In this document: in pieces, positions 1-11,338 of the stretch
Numbering within the stretch: position 1 is the stretch's first letter
Layout: each line of letters starts with the position of its first letter
From: Paracoccus sp. MKU1
GTDB lineage: Bacteria > Pseudomonadota > Alphaproteobacteria > Rhodobacterales > Rhodobacteraceae
Assembly (NCBI RefSeq): GCF_001447385.1
Contig: NZ_LLWQ01000220.1
Span: 124,001-188,000, forward strand
Length of the DNA: 64,000 nt
Direction: 5' to 3'
Notes under the pieces: model-generated
What the model saw: the letters and a program-made list of their open reading frames with translations, nothing else
The model's database searches: none
What the model was told of the DNA's origin: nothing
Translations under genes and position numbers: made by a program

Positions 1-1
1 G

Positions 2-109
2 GCGGGGGCGGCGGCCATGGGCGTGGCCGCCTCGCCGGTGGCGGTCGGCTCGCTGGTGATCGGCTCGGCTGCCGTGGGTGGCACCATGTGGTATTGCGCC
101 GAGGAATAG
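2..109 (+). CDS. C-terminal fragment of a small hydrophobic protein, unidentified
   Basis: An open frame enters from the left edge and stops with TAG at 107-109. The 35 visible residues are rich in Gly, Ala, Val and Ser, and contain a hydrophobic run of roughly 20 residues before a polar tail ending CAEE. This looks like the last membrane segment of a small membrane or glycine-zipper protein, but no family can be named from so little. The start lies outside the window. Confidence 0.45.
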   Translation, partial: AGAAAMGVAASPVAVGSLVIGSAAVGGTMWYCAEE

Positions 110-138
110 GCCAGGCTGCCGCCGGCGCGGCATCAGCC

Positions 139-159
139 TTCACCGTTTTCCAAATACTC
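139..159 (+). repeat. Short conserved post-gene element, copy 1
   Basis: Twenty-one bases, TTCACCGTTTTCC followed by AAATACTC, begin 30 nt after the stop codon of the preceding gene. A second copy with one mismatch lies just after the uvrD stop (10086-10106). From memory, Rhodobacterales intergenic regions often carry AAATACTC-type elements. Function unknown. Confidence 0.45.
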
Positions 160-181
160 ACCGTTACGGCGCCACAAGCGA

Positions 182-210
182 AAAGGCCGCCCCCGAAGGG
201 ACGGCCCGCG
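182..210 (-). terminator. Intrinsic terminator of acnA
   Basis: Read on the minus strand just after the acnA stop, a GC-rich stem (GGCCGTCCC pairing with GGGGCGGCC, one G-U pair) closes on a TTCG tetraloop and runs into TTTT. Its position, 25-50 nt past the stop codon, fits a Rho-independent terminator. Confidence 0.75.
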
Positions 211-231
211 AAGCTTGCCCTGTGATGCGGC

Positions 232-2991
<2,760 letters not shown>

Positions 2992-3248
2992 GACTCGGCT
3001 CCCTATCCTTGAAAAGGTGGCTGAATGGCGGTGCTGCCTGCCATTTGCCCCTTTTTCGGGATGGGGATCAAGGGGGGCGGGCAGGGTTTGTATGCAATTG
3101 TATGCCAACTTTTTGCTGCGGCTGCAAGATGTGGGTTTTGCATCACGGTCACAAGCCGGGCACGGCGCGCTAACAAAGCATTGATTTGTCGTTCCCCTGC
3201 CGGGCGGTTTAGCTGTTGCGGATCGGAAAAGCCGGGAAAACGGATGAC

Positions 3249-4307
3249 ATGGCGGCAAGGCGCATGAAGACGACGGCCCGCGGGCGGGGACGGAAGACGA
3301 CGATCCTGCCGGGCCTGGCCTGCGCCCTGTGGGTGCTGCTGAGCGGATTTGCCGCGCCGGCCTGGGCCCAGGATGCCGCGGTCGACCCGGCGCCTTCCGC
3401 GGCCACGGCCCCGGCGGCCACGCCCGCGCCCGGCGGGGCCGAGTCCGGCCTGCCGTCCTTTTTCGAGGACGAGTCCGATGACGGCGTCATCGGCCTGATC
3501 GAGGCGCCCGAGGGCGAGCCGGGCGTGCCGGTCGAGGGGATGCCGCCGGTGGTGGATCCCGATGCGCTGGCCGCCTCGGCCATGGTCTCCTTTGCCGAGG
3601 TGCAGCCGCGCATGATGGGGCCGGTCGGCCATCCGCCGGTGGTGGTCGAGCTGTTCACCTCGCAGGGCTGCTCGTCCTGTCCGCCCGCCGACGAGTTGCT
3701 GGCCGACCTGGCCGACCGCGAGGACGTGCTGGCGCTGTCTTGGCATGTCGATTACTGGGATTATCTCGGCTGGGCCGATGAATTCGCCCGGCCCGAGTTC
3801 ACCCGCCGGCAGCAGGCCTATGCCCATCAGACGGGCGAGCGGGCGATCTATACGCCGCAGATCATCGTCGGCGGCACCGATACGCTGATCGCGCTGCGCC
3901 CGGCCGAGCTGATGGGCCTGTTGCAGACCCAGATGGCCCGGCCGGCCATGGTCATGGTCTCGTCCAGCCAGGACAAGGACGGCTATCGCATCGAACTGAC
4001 GCCGCGCGGCGCCATCGCCGACCGGGTGGCGATCATCCTGGTGCGCTATGCGCCGCAGCGGCGGGTGGCGATCAAGGCCGGCGAGAACCGCGGCATCGCC
4101 CTGGACTATCGCAACGTGGTGCTGGCGGCCGAGCGCATTGCCGAATGGGACGGCCGCACCCCGCTGCGCATGACCGTGCGCCGCGACACCCAGAACAGCG
4201 CCGATTTCCCGGCCGATACCCGCCATGCCATCCTGGCGCAGGAACTGGGCCGGGGCGATCCGCGCTCGGCCAGCGGCCCGATCCTGGCGGCGATCCGGCT
4301 GGACTGA
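3249..4307 (+). CDS. DUF1223 family secreted thioredoxin-like protein
   Basis: 352 residues. A basic N-terminus and hydrophobic stretch (about residues 16-40) ending APAWAQ form a signal peptide, so the protein is exported. A low-complexity Ala/Pro/acidic linker follows. The DUF1223 core starts near residue 130 with VVVELFTSQGCSSCPPADE, a CxxC pair at Cys141 and Cys144 in a thioredoxin-like fold, then WHVDYWDYLGWADEF and TPQIIVGG, all hallmarks of the family. Biochemical function of the family is unknown to me; the CxxC suggests thiol-disulfide or metal chemistry in the periplasm. Translation could begin at 3249 or at ATG 3264; neither has a strong ribosome site. Divergent from acnA and just upstream of the septation protein gene. 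Confidence 0.85.
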   Translation: MAARRMKTTARGRGRKTTILPGLACALWVLLSGFAAPAWAQDAAVDPAPSAATAPAATPAPGGAESGLPSFFEDESDDGVIGLIEAPEGEPGVPVEGMPPVVDPDALAASAMVSFAEVQPRMMGPVGHPPVVVELFTSQGCSSCPPADELLADLADREDVLALSWHVDYWDYLGWADEFARPEFTRRQQAYAHQTGERAIYTPQIIVGGTDTLIALRPAELMGLLQTQMARPAMVMVSSSQDKDGYRIELTPRGAIADRVAIILVRYAPQRRVAIKAGENRGIALDYRNVVLAAERIAEWDGRTPLRMTVRRDTQNSADFPADTRHAILAQELGRGDPRSASGPILAAIRLD

Positions 4308-4390
4308 TCCGGCCGGGAGGCCAGCCCGCCGCTTGCGCCGCCGTCCCGGCCGGGGCAAAACCCCGCCACCGCTGCATAGAGGAGCCCGCC

Positions 4391-4996
4391 TTGACCGAAT
4401 CGCGCAAGATCAACCCCTGGCTCAAGGCCGCGCTGGAATTCGGCCCGCTGATCCTGTTCTTTCTGGTCTTCATGCGCTTTCGCGACCAGACGGTCACGCT
4501 GGCGGGCCGCGACTATTCCGGCTTCATCCTGGCCACGCTGGCCTTCGTGCCGGTTCTGGCGCTCAGCACGCTGGCGCTGTGGCGGCTGACCGGCAGGCTC
4601 TCGCCCATGCAGATCGCCACGCTGGTGCTGGTGGTGATCTTCGGCGGGCTGTCGGTCTGGCTGAACGATCCGAAATTCTTCAAGATGAAGCCGACGATCA
4701 TCTACCTGATCTTCGCCGCGCTTCTGGGCGTCAGCCTGGCCCTGCGCCGGAACTGGCTGGAACTGGTCATGTCCGAGGCCCTGCCGATGAATGCCGAGGG
4801 CTGGCGCATCCTGACCCTGCGCATGGGGCTGCTGTTCCTGGGCCTGGCCGCGGCGAACGAGGCGGTCTGGCGGCTGATGTCGGAAACCGCCTGGGTGAAC
4901 TTCAAGACCTTCGGCCTGCCGGCGATCATGGTGGTGTTCTTCATCGCCAACGCCCGCCTGTTCGAGCGCCACGCCCAGCCCCGCGACGGCGAATAG
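4391..4996 (+). CDS. yciB: Inner membrane-spanning protein YciB / septation protein A
   Basis: 201-residue integral membrane protein with about five to six hydrophobic helices. It matches the YciB/IspZ (septation protein A) family in its opening KINPWLKAALEFGPLILFF, its NDPKFFKMKPTI loop and the RNWLELVMSEALPMNAEGW segment. The family is linked to cell-envelope and division functions in the inner membrane. The start is a TTG at 4391, chosen because GAGGAG (4379-4384) sits six bases upstream and the homologous sequence begins right there; no ATG in the frame is nearby. It lies 83 nt after the DUF1223 stop, so the two may be co-transcribed. Confidence 0.88.
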   Translation: MTESRKINPWLKAALEFGPLILFFLVFMRFRDQTVTLAGRDYSGFILATLAFVPVLALSTLALWRLTGRLSPMQIATLVLVVIFGGLSVWLNDPKFFKMKPTIIYLIFAALLGVSLALRRNWLELVMSEALPMNAEGWRILTLRMGLLFLGLAAANEAVWRLMSETAWVNFKTFGLPAIMVVFFIANARLFERHAQPRDGE

Positions 4997-5065
4997 CCGG
5001 CCCGGGACACTTGCATGGCTGGCCGGGCGAGGGTAACCCGAATCCCGGACCATCAGGAGCGAGCC

Positions 5066-6247
5066 ATGTCCCAGGAGTCGAACCAGCCTCTGCATCCGCG
5101 TACGCGCGCCGTCCATCACGGCATTCGCCGCAGCCAGTATGGCGAGATGGCCGAGGCCCTGTTCATGACCCAGGGCTTTTCCTATGACAGCGCCGAACAG
5201 GCCGAGGCCCGCTTCCTCCAGACCGGCCCGGACGAATTCATCTATGCCCGCTATGGCAATCCGACCTCGCGCATGTTCGAGGATCGCATCGCCAATCTCG
5301 AAGGCACCGAGGACGCCTTCGCCACCGCCAGCGGCATGGCGGCGGTCAACGGCGCGCTGATGTGCTTGGTCAAGCCGGGCGATCACATCGTCTCGTCGCG
5401 GGCGCTGTTCGGCTCCTGCCTCTATGTGCTCGACGTGCTGGCCCGCTTCGGGGTCGAGGTCTCTTACGTCGACGGCACCGACCTTGACCAATGGCGCGCG
5501 GCGATCCGGCCGGATACCAAGGCCGTGTTCTTCGAGTCGGTGTCGAACCCGACGCTGGAGGTGGTGGACATCGCCGGCGTGGCGGAACTGGCCCATGCGG
5601 TCGGCGCGCTGGTGGTCGTGGACAATGTCTTTGCCACCCCGGTCTATTCCCGCGCGGTCGAACAGGGCGCCGATGTGGTCGTCTATTCCGCGACCAAGCA
5701 TATCGACGGCTCGGGCCGCTGCCTGGGCGGGGTGATCTGCGGCACGCGCCAGTTCGTGCGCGAGGTGGCCGAGCCCTATCTGAAACATACCGGCGGCGCG
5801 ATCAGCCCCTTCAACGCCTGGATGATGCTGGGGGGGCTCGCGACGATGGAGCTGCGCGTGCGCGCCCAGACCGACGGCGCCCTGCATCTGGCGACCGCGC
5901 TGAAGGACGAGCCGAGGCTTGCCCGCGTGATCTATCCGGGCCTGCCCCAGCATCCGCAGTATGATCTGGTGCAGCGCCAGATGGGCGCGGGCGGCACCAT
6001 GGTCGCCATCGACCTGGGCAGCAAGGACGCGGCCTTCGCGGCGATGAACCGCATGCGCATCTTTCAGATCTCGAACAACCTGGGCGATGCGAAATCCATC
6101 GTCACCCATCCCTCGACCACGACGCATCAGCGGCTGTCCGAGGAAACGCGCGCAAGCCTCGGCATCACCCCGGGCCTGCTGCGGCTGTCCATCGGGCTGG
6201 AGGATGCCGGCGACCTGGTTGCTGACATTCGCCAGTCGCTGGCCTAA
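5066..6247 (+). CDS. metZ: O-succinylhomoserine sulfhydrylase
   Basis: PLP enzyme of the Cys/Met metabolism family (fold type I), expected to convert O-succinylhomoserine plus sulfide to homocysteine in methionine synthesis. 393 residues is a normal length. Visible motifs are RYGNPTSRMFEDRIANLEG near the N-terminus, ESVSNPTLEVVDI, and the PLP lysine in YSATKHIDGSGR at about Lys211, followed by GGAISPFNAWMMLGG and the C-terminal SIVTHPSTTTHQR. The ATG at 5066 follows AGGAG at 5056-5060. Sister enzymes (cystathionine gamma-synthase, O-acetylhomoserine sulfhydrylase) are close; the assignment to MetZ rests on the overall sequence style and is good but not absolute. A hairpin terminator follows at 6254-6277. 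Confidence 0.93.
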   Translation: MSQESNQPLHPRTRAVHHGIRRSQYGEMAEALFMTQGFSYDSAEQAEARFLQTGPDEFIYARYGNPTSRMFEDRIANLEGTEDAFATASGMAAVNGALMCLVKPGDHIVSSRALFGSCLYVLDVLARFGVEVSYVDGTDLDQWRAAIRPDTKAVFFESVSNPTLEVVDIAGVAELAHAVGALVVVDNVFATPVYSRAVEQGADVVVYSATKHIDGSGRCLGGVICGTRQFVREVAEPYLKHTGGAISPFNAWMMLGGLATMELRVRAQTDGALHLATALKDEPRLARVIYPGLPQHPQYDLVQRQMGAGGTMVAIDLGSKDAAFAAMNRMRIFQISNNLGDAKSIVTHPSTTTHQRLSEETRASLGITPGLLRLSIGLEDAGDLVADIRQSLA

Positions 6248-6253
6248 CATGCC

Positions 6254-6277
6254 GGTGCCCGGAACCTGCCGGGCGCC
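6254..6277 (+). terminator. Intrinsic terminator after metZ
   Basis: GGTGCCCGG pairs with CCGGGCGCC (one G-U) around a six-base loop, then a pyrimidine tract CCTTTCCTTTCC follows. It begins seven bases past the metZ stop and separates metZ from folE2. Confidence 0.7.
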
Positions 6278-6334
6278 CCTTTCCTTTCCGGCCCCGAGCC
6301 CCCAAATAGTTGCCGTCCTGCCAGGGAGACGACC

Positions 6335-7300
<966 letters not shown>

Positions 7301-7612
7301 ATGCTCTGGCTGATGTCGCTTGTCGTCGCGTACTGGCTTGGCGGCGCGTTTGGCGTGCACATTTGCGCCGGAGAGTTGTTCCCGCAATGGCGCGCCCGCC
7401 GGCTGCGCGAGCAGCGGGCTGCCGGCTATTCAGCCTTTCTTTTTTCCTATGGCAGCCTTTTGTGGGATCCTGGCGGGTTCTCGGAATATTTGCATCGGCG
7501 CGGCATGGGCGCCCCGGGGCGGGTCAGCTTGGTTTCTGCGGTCTTTTTCACCCTGATCCTGCTGTTTCTGTGGATGGTTTTTGCCATCCTCGCCGCCTTT
7601 GGAACGAAATAG
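7301..7612 (+). CDS. Small two-helix membrane protein, unidentified
   Basis: 103 residues, starting at the base immediately after the folE2 stop. A hydrophobic helix at about residues 1-20 and another at about 78-98 flank a basic, polar middle with Arg-rich text (RARRLREQRAAG), so a hairpin membrane topology with a cytoplasmic loop is likely. I do not recognise a family. Its tight join to folE2 argues that it is a real, translationally coupled gene. It ends 46 nt before the uvrD start. Confidence 0.65.
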   Translation: MLWLMSLVVAYWLGGAFGVHICAGELFPQWRARRLREQRAAGYSAFLFSYGSLLWDPGGFSEYLHRRGMGAPGRVSLVSAVFFTLILLFLWMVFAILAAFGTK

Positions 7613-7658
7613 GAACGATAGGCTTCCAAGGCTGCGATGTCCGGACTATGTTCGTGGC

Positions 7659-10070
7659 ATGAGCGATTTCGACGATTCCGCCGCCTTCGAGGCCGCAGCC
7701 GCCCCGGTGCCGCTTTCCCAGCGTGCCATGGGCGCACGGCCGACGCCCTATCTGGACGGGCTGAACCCGGCGCAGCGCGACGCGGTCGAGGCGCTGGACG
7801 GGCCCGTGCTGCTGCTGGCCGGCGCCGGCACCGGCAAGACCCGCGCCCTGACCACCCGCATCGCGCATCTGCTGAACCTCGGCCGTGCGCGTCCGGGTCA
7901 GATCCTGGCCGTGACCTTCACCAACAAGGCCGCGCGCGAGATGAAGGACCGCATCGGCCGGCTTCTGGGCGAGATGGTCGAGGGCATGCCCTGGCTCGGC
8001 ACCTTCCACTCGATCAGCGTCAAGATCCTGCGCCGCCATGCCGAACTCATCGGCGATGGCGAGCTGCACCTGAAGCCCAGCTTCACCATCCTCGACACCG
8101 ACGACCAGATCCGGCTGCTGAAACAGCTGATCCAGGCCGAGAATATCGACGAGAAGCGCTGGCCGGCGCGGCAGCTCGCGCATCTGATCGACGGCTGGAA
8201 GAACCGCTGCCTCTCCCCGGCAAAGCTGCCCAAGGGCGAGGAGCGCGCCTTCGACAGCTGGGGCGGGCGGCTTTACGCCGCCTATCAGCGCCGGCTGCTG
8301 GAGCTGAACGCGGTCGATTTCGGCGACCTGCTGATGCATTGCGTCAACCTGTTCCAGGCGCATCCCGACGTGCTGCGGACCTGGCAGGACCGTTTCCGCT
8401 ATATCCTCGTGGACGAATACCAGGACACCAACGTCGCGCAATACATGTGGCTGCGGCTGCTGGCGCAGGCGCATCGCAACATCTGCTGCGTGGGCGACGA
8501 CGACCAGTCGATCTATGGCTGGCGCGGCGCCGAGGTCGGCAACATCCTGCGCTTCGAGAGTGATTTCCCCGGCGCGCAGGTGATCCGGCTGGAACAGAAC
8601 TACCGCTCGACCCCGCATATCCTCGCCGCCGCCTCCGGGCTGATCGCGGCGAACAAGGGCCGGCTGGGCAAGACGCTGTGGACCGAGGCCGAGGAGGGCG
8701 AGCGCCTGCGCCTGATCGGCCATTGGGACAGCGAGGCCGAGGCGCGCTGGATCGGCGAGGAGATCGAGGCCTTCCATGGCGGCCATCGCCACAGCATCGG
8801 CCAGCGCAGCCTGAACGACATCGCCATCCTGGTGCGGGCCAGCCACCAGATGCGGGCCTTCGAGGACCGTTTCATGACCATCGGCCTGCCCTATCGGGTG
8901 ATCGGCGGTCCGCGCTTCTACGAGCGGGCCGAGATCCGCGACGCCATGGCCTATTTCCGGCTGGCGGTCAGCCCGACCGACGACCTGGCCTTCGAGCGCA
9001 TCGTGAACGTGCCCAAGCGCGGCTTGGGCGACAAGGCGGTGCAGAAGATCCAGATCGAGGCGCGGGAACGCGGGCTGTCGCTTCTGGAAGGCGCGGCCTC
9101 GGCTGTCGCCACCGGCGCGCTTGGCGGCAAGGGGGCGGGGGCGCTGCGGCAGTTCACCGAGGCCATGGGCCGCTGGCATGCCGATGCGCTGGACAGCCGC
9201 GTGAACCATGTCGAGCTGGCCGAGCGGATCCTGGACGAATCCGGCTATACCGCCATGTGGCAGAACGACAAGTCGCCCGACGCGCCGGGGCGGCTCGACA
9301 ACCTGAAGGAATTGATAAAGGCACTGGAAGAATTTGAAAACCTTCAGGGTTTCCTCGAACATGTCGCGCTGGTCATGGACAATGACAAGGGCGAGCAGTC
9401 CGAGGAGGTCTCGATCATGACGCTGCATGCCGCCAAGGGGCTGGAATATCCCATCGTCTTCCTGCCGGGCTGGGAGGACGGGCTGTTTCCCAGCCAGCGC
9501 AGCATGGACGAAAGCGGCATGAAGGGGCTCGAGGAAGAGCGCCGCCTCGCCTATGTCGGCATCACCCGCGGCGAGGAGCTGGTGACGATCAGCTTCGCCG
9601 GCAATCGCCGCATGTATGGGCAATGGCAGTCCTCGCTGCCCTCGCGCTTCATCGACGAACTGCCCGAAGATCATGTCGAGGTGCTGACGCCGCCCGGCCT
9701 TTACGGCGGCGGCTACGGCGCGGCCGCTCAGTCTTTCGGGCAGCCTTTCGCGCAATCGGTGATGCATGAACGCGCGGCGCGGGCGGATGTCTATAACTCG
9801 CCGGGCTGGAAACGCATGCAGGAACGCTCCGCCCAGCGGGCCCAGCCCGTCCACCGCACCCCGGTGGTGATCGATGCCGAGCCGGCGGCGCGGTTTGCGG
9901 TCGGCGACCGGGTGTTCCACCAGAAATTCGGCAATGGCATCATCATGGGCATTGCCGAGGATACGCTGACCGTCGAATTCCCGACCGGCTTCAAGACCAT
10001 CAAGGCGGGCTATGTGCAGCCCGCCGCGCAATCCGGCCCCGGCGGCCCGGCGGACGACGTGCCGTTCTAG
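7659..10070 (+). CDS. uvrD: ATP-dependent DNA helicase, UvrD/PcrA type
   Basis: Superfamily 1A 3'-5' DNA helicase for nucleotide excision repair and mismatch repair or replication-fork maintenance. 803 residues. Motifs in order: Q-motif LNPAQRDAVEAL, Walker A AGAGTGKTRALTTRI, motif Ia TFTNKAAREMKDR, motif II VDEYQDTN, motif III GDDDQSIYGWRGA, motif IV QNYRST, motif V TLHAAKGLEYPIVFLPGWEDGLFP, motif VI EEERRLAYVGITR. The C-terminus has the short VGDRVFHQKFGNGIIMG segment typical of the UvrD/PcrA tail that contacts RNA polymerase. ATG 7659 is chosen since the text before it does not resemble the family; its ribosome site is weak. Confidence 0.95.
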   Translation: MSDFDDSAAFEAAAAPVPLSQRAMGARPTPYLDGLNPAQRDAVEALDGPVLLLAGAGTGKTRALTTRIAHLLNLGRARPGQILAVTFTNKAAREMKDRIGRLLGEMVEGMPWLGTFHSISVKILRRHAELIGDGELHLKPSFTILDTDDQIRLLKQLIQAENIDEKRWPARQLAHLIDGWKNRCLSPAKLPKGEERAFDSWGGRLYAAYQRRLLELNAVDFGDLLMHCVNLFQAHPDVLRTWQDRFRYILVDEYQDTNVAQYMWLRLLAQAHRNICCVGDDDQSIYGWRGAEVGNILRFESDFPGAQVIRLEQNYRSTPHILAAASGLIAANKGRLGKTLWTEAEEGERLRLIGHWDSEAEARWIGEEIEAFHGGHRHSIGQRSLNDIAILVRASHQMRAFEDRFMTIGLPYRVIGGPRFYERAEIRDAMAYFRLAVSPTDDLAFERIVNVPKRGLGDKAVQKIQIEARERGLSLLEGAASAVATGALGGKGAGALRQFTEAMGRWHADALDSRVNHVELAERILDESGYTAMWQNDKSPDAPGRLDNLKELIKALEEFENLQGFLEHVALVMDNDKGEQSEEVSIMTLHAAKGLEYPIVFLPGWEDGLFPSQRSMDESGMKGLEEERRLAYVGITRGEELVTISFAGNRRMYGQWQSSLPSRFIDELPEDHVEVLTPPGLYGGGYGAAAQSFGQPFAQSVMHERAARADVYNSPGWKRMQERSAQRAQPVHRTPVVIDAEPAARFAVGDRVFHQKFGNGIIMGIAEDTLTVEFPTGFKTIKAGYVQPAAQSGPGGPADDVPF

Positions 10071-10085
10071 CCGGCCCCCGCTGCT

Positions 10086-10106
10086 TTCACCGTTTCCCAA
10101 ATACTC
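10086..10106 (+). repeat. Short conserved post-gene element, copy 2
   Basis: TTCACCGTTTCCC followed by AAATACTC begins 15 nt after the uvrD stop; it differs by one base from the copy at 139-159. It may be a terminator-associated or intergenic repeat of the genome. It lies 27 nt before the rnpB -35 box. Confidence 0.45.
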
Positions 10107-10132
10107 CTGCGGCCGGGCGGCTGGCGCGGCGC

Positions 10133-10160
10133 TTGACCCCGGGCGCGCGGCGCCCTATCT
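10133..10160 (+). promoter_or_regulatory. Promoter of rnpB
   Basis: TTGACC at 10133-10138 and CTATCT at 10155-10160 are separated by 16 bases, a good sigma-70-type pair. The RNA's P1 helix starts at 10167, seven bases after the -10 box, which is where transcription should begin. Confidence 0.7.
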
Positions 10161-10166
10161 GACCCT

Positions 10167-10536
10167 TGCGCGGATGGCCGGATGACCGCGGCGGCGACGT
10201 CGAGGAAAGTCCGGACTCCATGAAGGCACGGTGCCGGGTAACGCCCGGCGGGGGCAACCCCAGGGAAAGCGCCACAGAGAAAAGACCGCCCATGCAGGCA
10301 TGGGCAAGGGTGAAACGGTGGGGTAAGAGCCCACCGCGGGGCTGGCAACAGTCCCGGCACGGCAAGCCCCACCGGGAGCAATGCCGAATAGGGACCGCGC
10401 GTCGCAAGACAGGGCCGCCTTTGCCCCAGCAGGTCCGGGTTGGCAGCTAGATCCCGTCAGCAATGGCGGGGCCAGAGGAATGGTCATCGAAGGGGGCAAC
10501 CCCGGAACAAAATCCGGCTTACAGGCCATCCGCGCA
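10167..10536 (+). ncRNA. rnpB: RNase P RNA, bacterial class A
   Basis: Catalytic RNA that removes 5' leaders from pre-tRNA. The 5' conserved core GAGGAAAGTCCGGACTCC and the 3' core AATCCGGCTTACAGGCC are both present. The ends pair perfectly over 13 bp: TGCGCGGATGGCC (10167-10179) with GGCCATCCGCGCA (10524-10536), forming helix P1. The internal GGGCAAGGGTGAAACGGTG and GGTAAGAGCCCACC blocks match the P8-P10/P11 region of alphaproteobacterial RNAs, and total length near 370 nt is normal. A strong promoter lies just upstream. No clear U-rich terminator is visible after P1. Confidence 0.96.
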
Positions 10537-11338
10537 AATCATTTTCAACGAGCAGGGCGGTGGCCAGAAAGGATCCGGCCTCACAACCGTGCTTTGCGCG
10601 GGGTTATGCACCGGCAACCCCATGCCGCAACCGAGGCCGCAAGGATGGTTTTCCCGGAATTCGGACGATCCGGCTGATACCGGCACGTCAGCGCGAAAGG
10701 CGCGGAGACGCTATCCGAATCCCTGCCGACCCTTGCTTTAGCACCCCTGTCCGGCCCGCCGGGCATCGGCCCGACTGAGAGAAGAAGGGCTTGCATCGTC
10801 TGGAATCGGCCGCAGCGAGTCGTCGCGCCCGGGTTCAAGGATCACCCCGTCCAACCCGACCGGAGCTTCGCCCTCCCGCGGACTGTGAAGGATCAGGCAC
10901 CGCACCGGATCGCAGGCAGATAGGCGCCGAAGCTGCGATCTCCGTGAGAAAATCCGCCGTGCTGGTCCGGTGGCGAGGCAGGCGCGACGGCTCTCGTCCG
11001 CTCGCCGCACGGGCGCGCCCTGCTGCGGGGGCGCTCTCCTGGGCTAGCGCATGGGGCGTTTGCGGGTTCTTGCCAGTTGTGGTGACCGCATGCGCGTTTC
11101 TGCGTGAGCGTGGCCCCGAGGCAATCCAGGTCGCATGACGGGATCGCGATAACGCCGGCAAGATCAAGCCCTTCCCCGGCGGCGCGACGAAGGCGGCCCG
11201 GAGAGTGCCTGTCTCCGCGTCGGCTTGCCGGCCGGCGTCGGCGCGGCGCCGGGCCGGGTTCCGGCACCCCATGCCGGCCCCGGATTCCGCCGCAGATCCG
11301 GACAGGCGGCAGAAAACGGGTTTACCTTTGGCCCCGGG
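10537..11338. other. Interval without a convincing gene
   Basis: About 800 bases between rnpB and the glycosidase gene. Open frames exist on both strands, as expected at this GC content, but their translations are Arg/Pro/Gly-rich without domain motifs or ribosome sites, so I call none. The start of the downstream glycosidase is uncertain and its true 5' end or leader may extend into this interval. No tRNA, IS end or obvious palindrome was found. Confidence 0.5.

Noticed and set aside
10791..11138. Open frame in the gap after rnpB
   Set aside because: No ribosome site, no recognisable motif and biased Arg/Pro/Ala composition.
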